DNA of 64,000 bases from Antedon mediterranea (lineage: Eukaryota; Echinodermata; Crinoidea; Comatulida; Antedonidae). The stretch lies in the NCBI RefSeq assembly GCF_964355755.1, contig NC_092674.1:10919001-10983000 (forward strand). Direction: 5' to 3'. A program made the translations under genes and the position numbers. The notes under the pieces were generated by a model, which had not been told where the DNA came from, ran no database searches, and saw only the letters and a list, made by a program, of their open reading frames with translations. Positions 34,160 to 46,597 of this stretch are shown one piece after another (positions within the stretch are counted from its first letter, which is position 1; each line of letters opens with the position of its first letter).

Positions 34160-34251
34160 TTAAGAAAAAAAACCTTGTTCTTGGTGAAGATTTCACATTT
34201 ATTTATGCTCTGCTATTTTTTTCTATAGATTGAAACCAGAAAATTAAGACC

Positions 34252-35173
34252 AACGCCCGTATTCTTAAACCGGACTTTAGTCGTAGTTCGAAGTTCGACT
34301 TGAAAAAGTCATAGTTCGAGCTATTACTTCAAATTCGATTAAAAAACGAAGTAGTCGAAGTTTGCAGTTCGACTTAATGAAGTCGAGCTTTTAGTCGAGT
34401 TGCACACGTCTGGGTAACAAAGGCTATACATTGGCCAATGACAAGAGAGTATTTGAGGAGCAGACGAAATTTTGCGCATTGATATCACTTTCCATTTCTT
34501 ACAACACTTTTTACGCATCAGGACTATTTACATGAAAAATAATTTTAATCGTTAATTATTAGAACAATATCAGTATTAATTTAACAGTGAAGTATATTTG
34601 ATTAACAACAAATAAAATCTTCAAAATATATTTAGGAACCATGGCGGTACGGTAACTTTTATATTTTCTAGGCCCCCAACAAAGTATGATCGCGACGAAC
34701 CACGCACTTCATAGCGTGACAAGAAAGCGCTAGGCCCCCTAAACATTCCATCGCGTGGTGAATTGCCGCATCTCCCATTGTCGCTATGGCGTGACGTCGG
34801 ACTTGCGCGAAGAAAATAATGTAATTTGTATACAGTTGTAAATAAAGATGATTTTCATTATTATAACTTATACCAATGTATATTTAATTAAGCTAATATA
34901 AATATAGATATTTCATTCTTCAATATCTGGCCAATATAACAACTCAATGACTGTTACGTTTTTTATAAACATCGTTTAAAAACCATTTAGTTGACCATTT
35001 AGCCAGCCCCCTCCAGGACTAAAGAAATCGATCAAAATCCGTCTCGATTTAGTCGAGGTTGGCCTGATTTAGTTGGTGATTTAGTTGAAGTTCGGTTTAT
35101 GAATTAAAATGACGTCATTTTTTTAGTTTTAGCTCGAACTACGACTAAAGTCCGAATTAAGAATACGGGCGTT
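34252..35173. mobile_element. MITE with long inverted ends (AACGCCCGTATTCTTAA)
   Basis: About 38 nt at each end pair as inverted repeats (AACGCCCGTATTCTTAA, then CCGGACTTTAGTCGTAGTTCGA against its complement). 922 bp. Multiple degenerate copies of TAGTCGAAGTTCGA lie near the ends. A CpG-rich core at 34680-34815 stands out. No clear target duplication and no transposase. TGACGTCA occurs at 35110-35117. Confidence 0.8.
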
Positions 35174-36574
35174 AGTAAAATGTAAACATATCACCACTGA
35201 AATCTTTATGCAGAAAATGCACAATAACAATGCTAAAATTACCACACATAAATTAAACAAGAGCTTTTCAACAGCTTACATATGTCTGAGCGGATAACCA
35301 ACCGCTTATTTTTACAACAAACACGCCTATTAAATACTATTTTTAGCTTTGAATACACTATTTTTAGTTGACCACGGTCGTTTTACCGTTCATAGCATTT
35401 TAGTATATATTGGCAGAATAGAATAATAGGAGTGTTAGTAATTACTAAACCACTTATTCATACTATCCAGGTAAAGAATCTCAAAATAAAACATAATTCA
35501 TATTTATGCATGCTGTAAATAAAAAATTATCAAATTAACATACTCAGTACAACAAAAGCTTATGTGATCTCATTTTAATTTATATCGTGATTATCGTGTT
35601 TAATATTTTAATATTACAGTCTGAAAATAGATCTCTAATAAATTTTATTTAATCTCGTTTTTAATGCAATCGTGAGATAACTTTTCTATTTAAAAAATAA
35701 TCTGGCTGTATTAAACTTTACTTGACTTTTAATTTTAGTATTAACTGCTGCTATCTTTATTATTTTAGGATTTGGCACAATATTAATTAATATAGTAGTA
35801 CTTTATATACTGTTTAATATTTTATAAACTTATTTAAATAGAATTGGAAGCCACATAAAAATGATCACGGTTTGATTAGTATACATAGCAATAATTGTAT
35901 ATGTTGTTTATGTAATTGTAAATTACATAAAGTTCAGTTCATGCAGTATAAATGACTTATTGTGAGTTGAATAGCGAGAATATTTTCATGAAGTTAAAAG
36001 ATTGACTGTTCTGGCGATATTGTACAATACCATTTATAAGTTAGTTTTACTGTATAAAGAAATACACATCAGAAGCTTCTTTGGGACACCCTATAAAGAA
36101 ACATCTCTATTATGGGACACGTTCCTGTGTAATGGAAGAACAATGTTTTAACATTATGGCCAACATTATTCAGGGGCATGTATTGAGGGAACACTTCCCC
36201 TGGAAAATAACAGCACTATATGTCTTAAAACTAAGGCCAAACACTGGTGGGTCCAAATGATGTCCCCCTAATAGGGGTTCTACTGTATTACTATATAAAC
36301 AAAGATACAACAACAAACAACTTGTAATAAACTAGGTCACTCAAGGATTCACGTGATTATTAAAATTTGAAAGAATGTAAAAATAGATCAGCATTTTGAT
36401 TGATTTGATCAGTTAAAATCTGCAATTTAAATTTCATACTTGATGCAGTTTGTAGAGCAAATTAGAAATGAAAACTTAATCTATTGATGATGAAAGTCAA
36501 TATTGTTATTATACTGTTTATATTCAGATGCGGTGAAAGGATGCATTATATACCAATCCAGATAAATATCGTAT
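35174..36574. other. Unassigned intronic DNA
   Basis: AT-rich. At 36060-36290 there is a decayed transposon remnant with GGGACAC words and an end resembling CCCCTAATAGGGGTTCTACTGTA. Nothing else is supported. Confidence 0.45.
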
Positions 36575-37065
36575 TTAAACGCCCCGCTTTGAATAAACGC
36601 CTCCCTCAAATAAATGCCCCGCTTTGAATAAACACCTCCCTCAAATAAATGCCCAGCTTTGAATAAACGCCTCCCTCAAATAAATTCCCCGCTTTGAATA
36701 AATGGCTCCCTCAAATAAATGCCCCGCTTGGAATAAACGCCTCCCTCAAATAAATTCCCCGCTTTGAAAAAATGGCTCCCTTAAATAAATGCCCAGCTTT
36801 GAATAAATGCCTCTCTCAAATAAATGCCTCGCTTTGAATAAACGCCTCCCTCAAATAAATGCCCCGCTTTGAATAAACGCCTCCCTCAAATAAATGCCCC
36901 GCTTTGAATAAACGCCTCTCTCAAATAAATTCCTCGCTTTGAATAACCGCCTCCCTCAAATAAATGCCCCGCTTTAAATAAATGGCCCCCTCAAATAAAT
37001 GCCCAGCTTTGAATATACGACTCCCTCAAATAAATGCCTCGCTTTGAATAAACGCCTCCATCAAA
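36575..37065. repeat. 35-bp minisatellite, about 14 copies
   Basis: Unit made of GCCCCGCTTTGAATAAACGCC followed by TCCCTCAAATAAAT, with point variants. It ends about 30 bp before the MITE at 37097. Confidence 0.92.
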
Positions 37066-37096
37066 AAAAATATTATACTATATCACACAACACATA

Positions 37097-37349
37097 CAGT
37101 GGAACCTTCATTTTACGTACGGTACGGGACTGAAAGGCGTACTTAAAACACAGGGAATAGGGGAAGTAGGAGTAGGATAGGAATAGGGGAATGCACGTGT
37201 AGCTTGTCTCACACAGCCATTTTTATTATGCTTTGTTGTTGTTAAATTGCGCCTTCAATGTAAGAAAATGATGACGTCATCGGTTATTTTAGGCGTACGT
37301 AAAATCCAGGGAACGTAAAATCAGGGTACGTAAAACGAAGGTTCTACTG
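37097..37349. mobile_element. pogo/Tigger-like MITE (253 bp, TA duplication)
   Basis: Ends CAGTGGAACCTTCATTTTAC and its imperfect complement GTAAAACGAAGGTTCTACTG, flanked by TA (37095-37096, 37350-37351). Contains repeated ACGTAAAAT words and ATGACGTCATCGG (TGACGTCA at 37272-37279), also seen in the MITE at 5826. Confidence 0.85.
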
Positions 37350-37539
37350 TACTTGGCATTTGATTGGTTGAATATGTATCACATGCCATGTGTTATTTGG
37401 ATCCTTTTTCACTATTTGAGCTAATCACACTATTGGCGTTACTTTGCACATTTTATTTTGCAACGCAAGACTGACACACTAAAAACCAACCTATAGACTT
37501 AGTGTGTGCCGCTTGTAATGGATCTACTTTGGGGGGAAA

Positions 37540-37945
37540 ATCAGAGAAAATGTGTATATACCAAAATATCAAACAAATACGGGACAAAACTATATCAGGT
37601 ATTGTGATGCAAAGCTGTGGAATGATATCCCAGATGATTAAGGTTGTTAACAAAATTTTAAAAAGAAATGAAAGAATATTATTTGTTTATTTAAATAATT
37701 ATTTTTGTGTTTCAAAAAAGAATTATATATTTCAGATAAAGTTAAAAAGATTGTTTTCATGTATATTAAGTTTAGAAAGGTTTCCCTTATTTATTTATCA
37801 ACTATTTATTTATTATTTATTTATTTATTATTTATTTATTTATTATTTATTCTTCAAAGTTATGACTATTTTGTTAGCCTATCCCTTGATATGTTTACAA
37901 TGTTTATTATACTACTATTTATTTTTAGTTAAATAAAAAGAAATT
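37540..37945 (+). mobile_element. LINE 3' end with reverse-transcriptase C-terminus remnant
   Basis: The frame through 37555-37635 reads YIPKYQTNTGQNYIRYCDAK then LWNDIPDD and a stop. This matches the C-terminal hallmark of many non-LTR ORF2 proteins, P-x-Y-x-T-x-x-G ... Y-x-x-A-K-L-W-N-x-I-P. The frame is then broken. Downstream is T/A-rich sequence with (TTTA)n at 37795-37850 ending near AAATAAAAAG, as expected for a 3' tail. The clade cannot be fixed (CR1, L2 or Rex-like). A 144-codon frame in another phase is not the real one. Confidence 0.7.
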
Positions 37946-38048
37946 CAAGATAGAAATATCACCGCATACTTTATTATGTTGACATCTTGACCTAGATTCT
38001 TCAATATAAACATCTAATTATTACCCCAAATCCAGTACGAACATTAGT

Positions 38049-38250
38049 ATATATTTAACTAACAAATACAGTACTTGAACTATATAATCCGCAATAAAAA
38101 AAAATACAATCTTTTTTATATTTAACTAACAAATACAGTACTTGAACTATATAATCCGCAATAAATAAAAATACAATCTTTTTTATATTTAACTAACAAA
38201 TACAGTACTTAAACTATATAATCCTCAATAAATAAAAATATAATCTCCCT
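38049..38250. repeat. Tandem triplication, about 67-bp unit
   Basis: Three near-identical copies containing TATATTTAACTAACAAATAC ... AGTACTTGAACTATATAATCC ... CAATAAA. Confidence 0.9.
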
Positions 38251-38482
38251 GAATAAGAAACTAAAGAAGGTATATGAAACATACAATCAACGTGAGAGGT
38301 ATATTCAGAACATATTCAATGTATATTTATCTAGACCTTTATGTAAAAAAAGGGTCCTTATTATATTACACAAGCCTTGTATGTTGTTCTTTTATTCTAT
38401 GAAGAGCCCTTAGCTGTTTATTTTATCAAGGAATGTTATTTGTTTAATTTCTTCCAATTCATTTCTTTTTAGCAGTATATTT

Positions 38483-38605
38483 CTATAAATAACCTAATAA
38501 TCTATTGCAGTCACAATCATCCTCATCATCTTCAGCACCATCCTCCTTGTTTAGTTTCAGTTGGTTAATGTATACTTCAAGTTGTTTGGCATAGGCCCCT
38601 TGGCA
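38483..38605 (-). CDS. Possible terminal coding fragment, unknown
   Basis: A minus-strand frame of 40 codons ends at TAG (38485-38483). It reads QGAYAKQLEVYINQLKLNKE followed by an acidic DGAEDDEDD, then CDCNRLLGYL. The composition (amphipathic helix then acidic tail) looks protein-like, and an AATAAA lies downstream at about 38420. There is a stop just upstream and no convincing acceptor that gives the right phase, so it may be a decayed gene or transposon piece. I do not recognise the protein. Confidence 0.2.
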   Translation of the reverse strand, partial: CQGAYAKQLEVYINQLKLNKEDGAEDDEDDCDCNRLLGYL

Positions 38606-39780
38606 TTACTGTCAATCACAAACACTTGTGATGGATAATATAAAGTAGTTCATTACAAGTCTACACCAAGCAAATGCATTTAACGTGGTATAGTACTGTA
38701 TACAAAAATAATAATAAAGATGAAATATAAGCAGTGGCGTTATTGCTTAAATTTTTCAAAGACTGAGATAGATTGTGTATGACCATGGAGAAATCAGGTA
38801 TGACTGAATTGGGAGGAGTCACTTTTCTAGACCTAGGCCTGTTTTCCACTAGAATGCAATGCATGAAAATATGCATAACGCAAACAATTTATCATCTGAA
38901 ATATGTCTTGCTCTATGTGTCTGTGTATTGCGTCCTTTATGGAAACCAAGTGCAAATACCTTCCACAGATTGAAAAACATAGTACACCATAAACATGATG
39001 CATTCAATGGTAAAATTCAATGAATATATCTTATTCGTGTATCCACCATTGACCTCAAAACCCTCAAAATTAATCTCTAATCTTAATACATAAGAATAAC
39101 ATTTATTTTTTTTAGTTCACATCTGCACAGGCAGGTGAGGAGGCTGGACACTCAATATTCATTTAATATTTATTTAATAATAAGGCACCATGCTTCCCCT
39201 TTCTTTTACTGCATTCCTCCTCCCCCCCCCCCCCACCTCCCTATCTATTACAACATCCCTGCAATTACCTTAATCATTATCATGCTTGTCTCACAGCATG
39301 GCCGGTACACAAAGCCTTTCACTTTAATAACAGAAAAATCAATACTGATTTGCCTTCAATCACTGTCTTCTTTGCGTCAATTAATTAAATTTAATTTATT
39401 TCGATTTGATGACATGACAAGTAAATTCACACTTATGTTATTTTAAAGATTTGATAATTTTATTACAGAAAACACTTCTTACATAATAAGTTTAAGCAGA
39501 ACAAAAGCTTGAGTTACTTTGAGTATATGTGGATCTTAGCCACCTCCTCCAACTCTCCTAAATTCTGATTTTATAGTGCAAAAGATAGGACATTTTACGC
39601 TGTAAAATTGATAAATTCTGATTCAAAATGACCATACATCTTTAAATAAGGTTCAATTGCGAAAGTCTGTGAAGACAGAACCAAAGGTCATCACATTTAC
39701 ATAAAGTCGACCAAATTTGGTCAAACCAGCCAACGTATGCGAATAGTAAATACTAAATTCAAAGAGCATATTTTAATTTA
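38606..39780. other. Unassigned intronic DNA
   Basis: Contains a C-run at about 39222-39235 and otherwise unremarkable sequence. Confidence 0.4.
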
Positions 39781-40155
39781 AATGCACAAGACTTGCAGGT
39801 TAATTTCTATGTTTTATGATGCATCTTTTTTATATTATACAGTACTTGAATTTGTATCTTTTAATTTTTTTTAATTGTTTTAATTTTTTATAAATTCTGT
39901 TCATTCATTAATCCTTTTTACTTTTAAATCAAATTATTAATAATACTGTATTGTGTACTGTAGCTTACAGTATGTTAAAATTGTTTTTATGTTTTTATCA
40001 TGGGAACATTTTCTCTATGGTTTTTATACCACACTGTATATACCTTTTTTGTTAATTTTAAGAATAATTTATGGCCTTGCACGGCCTTGACGAAAAACAC
40101 CTTTTGGTGATCAAGTTCTCCTTGTTGAAATAAAGCATTTATTATTATTATAGTC
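39781..40155 (+). mobile_element. Probable LINE 3' untranslated tail
   Basis: T-rich sequence leading to GGCCTTGCACGGCC and TTGTTGAAATAAAGCATTTA followed by (TTA)n. This layout is typical of 3' ends of CR1/L2/Jockey-type LINEs. No coding remnant was found upstream. Confidence 0.4.
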
Positions 40156-43100
40156 ATAGGTGCTAGGTTGTTGCAAAAATCGAAAGCTCTTTACTGGCAC
40201 TAACTAGTGCTTCACAGTGTTGCATTGGACATACTATAAATAGCATTCAAAATGTAGCAGGAAAATTAGATGACCAAAGACTGTTAATTCTAGGTCTGAC
40301 ACGTTTTTCGTACATAAACATGGTGGTCCATAACCAGAGAGAGGATTCAGTTGTAACAGCTCACTCACTTCTGTTACTGGTGAACTAATTACATTAGATG
40401 TCTAAGTGGGTATAACTTTGTTATTTCATAGCACTTTCTTTCATACCTTTAGTTAGAAAGATATTTTTAGATATGAAAAATCAATAACAGTTTGATTGCA
40501 AAAGCATTAGCTAATTTAAGCATTCATAAATCTATTTATAGTACTACTATTCAAGGAGGCAAAGAAGGCAGTAGTGTAACGGCTATGATCGCTCACTGGC
40601 TAAACCCAGGAGCCAAGAGCTAAGGGGCACCAGAGTATGAGCAGCCCAATGCAACTACAAAGTGTCAGAGGGCACCTTAGGAGTGCAAAATGCCTTTTCC
40701 CCAGTGTTATGCCACTGGATAGATACAAGTATAGATGCTTGCATTGTACCACAGTTGCTCCCATATAACTATTGGGTAATGTCACTGTCATTTGGGTAAT
40801 GTCACTGTCATTTGGGTAATATAACCAGTATACCAACTTTCAATGAGAGGGCTAAAAGGTATATCATGGCAATAAAAAAAATAGTCTCAATTCTAACTGA
40901 TGCCGGCATGATGATGCCTACATGACCAGTTTTTCTACTGGCATGGTAAAGGCCAATTTACACATATGTACAGTAATGGTAAGCTTGTACAATGTGGAAT
41001 CTGTATCTATTCTGAGTGGGTTTCTGCTCAATCTCTCCATGTTTTGCGTAAATTGTCATAAGAAATAATGAGTAATTAATGACACAAATTTTAAATTTAT
41101 TTTATGCATTTCAATAAATTTAATTTCTTAATGTATTTAAATGAGACTTATATATTGCTATTAAACAGAATAAGGACAATGTATATTGATCAAGGTAAAG
41201 CCAGCACATAATACACCATTGATATTATACCTATTTTTAGAACTGGCACGCTATAAATAGATTGTATTATAAATAAATATGGGTTTTATTTCCTCAATAG
41301 AAAAAATACTTTAAACATCCATATGTACCTTTATCAAAAGAAACATTGTTTGTTTTATGACACATACCAGGAGCAATATACAAAAATTCCCCAACAAATT
41401 GTTTAAAATATCATTCGGTTCTAAAACTTGTGAATGATATACGGAAAAAAAATTTATCCACAACATGTGATAAGCTCACCCAATAAATTTAAATTTTCGT
41501 TATGCCAAAGTACATTTTTTAATGAAATAAATTCTCATTTATGTATGATAAAATAAAGAACATAATTGATAAATAGGAATTGGATAGTTCACGGAAAAGA
41601 GAGTCATGTTGTCCCTGCTTTATAAGCAAAATAAAAGAGTATGACATTCAATCTGGCATGAAGGATGGATTTTCACGGGACCATTCAAATGGTTATTAAG
41701 TAATTGTACTTCTTTTGTATGTAAGATTAAATATGAAATTTAAAATATTTTAGGTATAACTGGATTTTCACGACTGTAATCCCAATTCTGAAAGCAGATA
41801 ATTTTGGGAAGAGAATGCTGTCACTTATCTGCTTTGTAGGCTATAGGCCTATGTAAAATTGGGGAATGACATTGGCAGTTGGTTGGCCGATGTACATAAA
41901 AGATGATTTTATTTTGGATCCTTTAAACAGTGGTGTCTGATTTGTATTTGCTTGGTGAGGCAAGGGCACTAGATACTGTATTGCAGTATTATTTTTCCAT
42001 TGATGCTGTGTATAGTGTCAAATTGAATTCTCATTATTGTTGGTACTACTACTACCGTGTACTACTTATATTTATTTATATCATCATGTATTTGTTCAAA
42101 CTTTAATTCAATTAAACAATTGATTGATATTTTTAGAATTGGTACACTAAAAATAGATTTAGAATCATAAAAATGAGTTTTATTTCCTTAATAGAAAAAG
42201 TTCTTCAAACAAACAAGAATCGTTAAATGAATAAATGCATTGTTTTCATTATGGGACATTGCCAAGAATGGATAATAATAGACATTTATTACAGCAATTG
42301 TTCAATAAGAATTTTCACAAAAGAATTTGCTTTATCTAGGCCTCCAGAAACCCGATAATACAACATTATTATTAAAACCATAAAACTGTGTTATGAAAAT
42401 AGAAACTATCTTTCCAAAAATACACTATCTGTATTTTATCTATACAATGTGAGAGAATAATGGCATTACCAAAAGGGTCCCATTGTGCCTTTAGTTCCTA
42501 CTACACGGCACTAAATTGTCCCTTTACTATGACAGGGGCTAGGATGGTGCTCAAGTAGTATACCGGGGTAAACAGCTACTGTTTGGTGCAGCGCACACCA
42601 GGCAGATGTTAACACTGGACTTATCAAAGAGAAGCCATCATGAACCTGTATGGTGATTATTTTTATGTCTCAGTTAATTCCTGTCTTAAACACACTTTGC
42701 TATTCCACTCAGAGCTGCTTCATAATTTGTCCTCTAGTAGTTTTTGTTTTCATAACATCCCTTCCTCAAGTACTAAAGTCACTACCAAACATAACACGAT
42801 TCCATGTTTAAGAATGTCTATACGGTATGTGAAATGTAAAACAAGAAATGTAGTCAATTATTTTTGAAGAAAAACTATCTAAATATAATAAAATAATGAC
42901 AATTATTTCACCTGTTGTCAATAAATCATTTATGATTTTAGTTTAGATATAAAATTATATTTGAAATGATAAAATAATATAAATAATAAAAACGTCATAA
43001 ATGTACACCAATAATTGCTCTATAAAATATATATTTTAAAATAATTAATATTTTTATCTTTTTTCAATCATATCAAATCAAATAAAAGTCGTATGGTCTC

Positions 43101-43183
43101 ATGATTGGTAAAGTAATTATGCCAGCTGTCTTTAGTAAGAATTTTTTTCTAATTTACGCAATAAATGGGAAATCGCTGTAGGT
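40156..43183. other. Unassigned intronic DNA
   Basis: Holds a 20-bp unit repeated about three times at 40770-40820 (TTGGGTAATGTCACTGTCAT) and the decayed MITE at 40946-41062. Two versions of TTTTAGAATTGGTACACTAA.AATAGAT (41235 and 42130) suggest an old duplicated element. No exon. Confidence 0.45.
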
Positions 43184-43187
43184 TTAA

Positions 43188-43792
43188 CACGTTCACTGCC
43201 AAGGCATTTTCCGTAATTTCTGTCCCAGTGCCAAGTCCCGTTTACATATTAAATTACAGTTTGAAAGTGTAACATCTGGTCACAGACTATCATGATGTCA
43301 TTCAAAATACGATGGCGGGAAAAACCGTTGAGACGTATAAATACGTCACTGGCAATGGTCCAACAATTTTATTGACTTTGCCAGGAACGTAAATATACGT
43401 CGGGGATTTTCCGCGCTAAAATCGGTCAAACCTATCATCGAGAGATAAAAACAGTAAACCACACTGAATCATTTCATCCTTTATTATTTTTATTTACTAT
43501 TAGCGCAATTTATGACATGTTTGAGATGATTATATTGAGTGTGAGGGCGCCATCGTATCAACCATATTCAATGCATGAGGGAATAAACACAAACAAACAT
43601 ATGACATTTATTTTTAGATTATCGTTTACGTACATCATTCATAAACTGCCATGCGATAATTCCTGTTCCAATCACCACTGCCAGCGATTCTACATACAAT
43701 ACAAAAGTGCTACGATTTTGACGTAGTATTACGTCTTGGCAAGTAGCGACACGCAATTTTTGACGTATAAATACGCCGTGGCAGTGAACGTG
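43188..43792. mobile_element. piggyBac-type MITE
   Basis: Ends CACGTTCACTGCCA and TGGCAGTGAACGTG, exact inverted repeats flanked by TTAA (43184-43187, 43793-43796). The ends differ from those at 30096 by only two bases, so they are sister families. Subterminal ACGTATAAATACGTC motifs recur near both ends. The 69-codon frame inside is not transposase-like. Confidence 0.88.
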
Positions 43793-44146
43793 TTAACAAC
43801 ATCATGAAAACACAATAAAAAATTACCCTTTTACTTGATTGAAGCTGGCTTGTTTTAAGCTAAATTATTTCAATAAATTGAAATTGAAATAAAACAGACA
43901 GAAAGTAAGTAAGTAAGTAACTGTATTGACAAACACTTTTGGATCAGTGGCAACACACTCATTAGTGGTGCAGTCAACTTAGACTACATACAAATAAACA
44001 TTATAAACCAAACATGTATGTATGTACACTCAACGATACATGTATGTATGTACACTCAACGATGATATTCAAATCTTAACAATGAATTTGGTTTATTGCA
44101 ATAATTGTTGTATAGTACTGTAGAATAGAACATCCGTCTGTCTCGA

Positions 44147-44903
44147 GAGACAATGATGTGTACCTTGGAAGGACCTCAACGGCCGACAGACAATGATGTG
44201 TACCTTGGAAGGACCTCAATGGCCGACAGACAATGATGTGTACCTTGGAAGGACCTCAATGGCCGACAGACAATGATGTGTACCTTGGAAGGACCTCAAT
44301 GGCTGACAGACAATGATGTGTACCTTGGAAGGACCTCAATGGCCGACAGACAATGATGTGCACCTTGGAAGGACCTCAGTGGCCGACAGACAATGATGTG
44401 CACCTTGGAAGGACCTCAGTGGCCGACAGACAATGATGTGCACCTTGGAAGGACCTCAGTGGCCGACAGACAATGATGTGCACCTTGGAAGGACCTCAGT
44501 GGCCGACAGACAATGATGTGCACCTTGGAAGGACCTCAGTGGCCGACAGACAATGATGTGCACCTTGGAAGGACCTCAGTGGCCGACAGACAATGATGTG
44601 CACCTTGGAAGGACCTCAATGGCCGACAGACAATGATGTGCACCTTGGAAGGACCTCAATGGCCGACAGACAATGATGTGCACCTTGGAAGGACCTCAAT
44701 GGCCGACAGACAATGATGTGCACCTTGGAAGGACCTCAATGGCCAATAGACAATGATGTGCACCTTGGAAGGACCTCAATGGCCGACAGACAATGATGTG
44801 CACCTTGGAAGGACCTCAATGGCCGACAGACAATGATGTGCACCTTGGAAGGACCTCAATGGCCGACAGACAATGATGTGCACCTTGGAAGGACCTCAAT
44901 GGC
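44147..44903. repeat. 40-bp minisatellite, about 19 copies
   Basis: Unit GACAATGATGTGTACC followed by TTGGAAGGACCTCAATGGCC and GACA. Variants are in blocks: GTGTACC in the first five units, GTGCACC afterwards, and CTCAGT confined to a middle run of about seven units. This indicates local duplication of neighbouring units. Confidence 0.95.
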
Positions 44904-46319
44904 ATTACCTGGGCACAAGCTGCAAGCATAGGCTAAACAAAATGGAGGCAGTATACGATTGACCATTGTTGACCTTCACTATTTTACCATCTTGATCATT
45001 TGAACACCTGAGTACATTACATTTTGGGTAATGTTAACGTTATACATAATCGCTCACAAACTTGCGGTTATTATACAAATTTAAATTTTATTTTAAATAA
45101 ATGGTTATTCTATGTTAGGCCTATGTCTACATTTAATGATAACATAACTATGTATCATCATGGATTTATAGATATAGTTATATAAATCAACAAGGGAATA
45201 CAAGTTGATCTAGCAATGCACAGCCTTTTAATATACTCCGTTAATACAATTCTAAGCATGATCACTCCAGGGAAGTAACAATGGCCTGGACCTAGACGTA
45301 AGGACGTCAGGAAGCTTTTACGATGCTAAAAAATAAAATAATAAAGAGGCCTAGGGTACTTTTAATCTAAATATAATATAGTTTTTTGTACACGCAATGC
45401 AATTGTTTGATAGATTCAATCAAAGATACAATAGAATTTTTTCTATACATTTTGATGTATATTAAATAACACCATTCAAAAAATGACATCCATAATCGAC
45501 AATAGAAATTTTATTTAAAAGATTTTTTTTTACGGTTGAACAGGTTAAAATGAACAAATAATTCATCTACACATGGGCTGCAAGCTTATTGATCGAATAA
45601 ATGAAATTATCATGTGAAACCATCTTCAAGAATTACCATACTGAGCACAAGATAACAGAGATAGCTTGATATCACAAAGTAATGACAATAACCAGTACCA
45701 TCCAAAGGGTATATTTTGTCCTAGTTGACATGCCATACTTAAAAGGAATGAGTGACAGGACATTTACAAAATATATTTGGTTCTCTGAGGATGCTTTTTC
45801 ACTTAGGATACAACTATTTATTATGGATATAACTTTTAATATTGGATATCATATTATGCACAAATAACATGTGTTGCTGTCAAAAAACCAAAAGGTCCAG
45901 TAATCAACTTTAAGTACGAAATTATAATACATTCTAAGCAATGAAATATATGCCGTGGTACGCTAAGAACACGCTATCATGATACAAATAGGATTCAATA
46001 TTTTTTTTAAATGTTATTCCCAATTATTTATATTTAAAATATTAAATTTTATCCTGATGACATGTACTTCCTGGCCAGGGGCTCGCAATAGCAGTGACTA
46101 CTTCAAACTCATTAAAAAAAAAAATTGATCATCATTACTGCAGTAAAGAATGTAGTTACTGCAGATGATTTTGACATGGTCAGTCCAAATAAACTCATGA
46201 ATAAACGTAAAAAGTCCCAGTCTAGCTATTGGAATTACTGAATGTGAACAGAACGCTTATTTGCATGATAAATGCAAATTATTTTTTTCCAACAAAGAAA
46301 AGATAGGATTACCAATGTT
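44904..46319. other. Unassigned intronic DNA
   Basis: AT-rich, no repeat or exon recognised. A 61-codon plus-strand frame at 45682-45867 has no supporting feature. Confidence 0.4.
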
Positions 46320-46597
46320 AGTAAATTAATTAATCACTATCCTATCAGATAGGTGGTAATCCCACTGACAAAGGGGCTATTTTGTAAACCAGTTCATCCT
46401 ACTTGTCTCAAATGATGAACTGGCTTCATTAAAGTGCACACGGGTAAACTGTATAAACTGGACATACGATTTATAATCATTATTATCCGAGAAACTGGTT
46501 CCACCAGAACTAGGAGCGAGTCGGCTTTGATTCCATGCCGATATTGTTGGCTCTTTTGGTACGGTAAACAGCATCTTAAACCACTTGGCCATTTGAC
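46320..46597 (-). mobile_element. SINE copy, family A (minus)
   Basis: On the minus strand: ATGGCCAAGTGGTTTAAGAT (box A), AAAGAGCCAACAA-ATCGGCATGG, AGCCGACTCGCTCCTAGTTC, then the shared body to ACCACCTATCTGATAGGA. Same order as 27744-28085. Box B is mutated. Overlapping short frames on both strands are by-products. Confidence 0.75.

Noticed and set aside
37502-37936. 144-codon plus-strand frame as a gene
   Set aside because: The meaningful reading is a different frame that matches the LINE reverse-transcriptase C-terminus; the rest is (TTTA)n translation.
43517-43726. 69-codon frame as a piggyBac transposase
   Set aside because: No transposase motifs; it lies in the interior of a 605-bp MITE.
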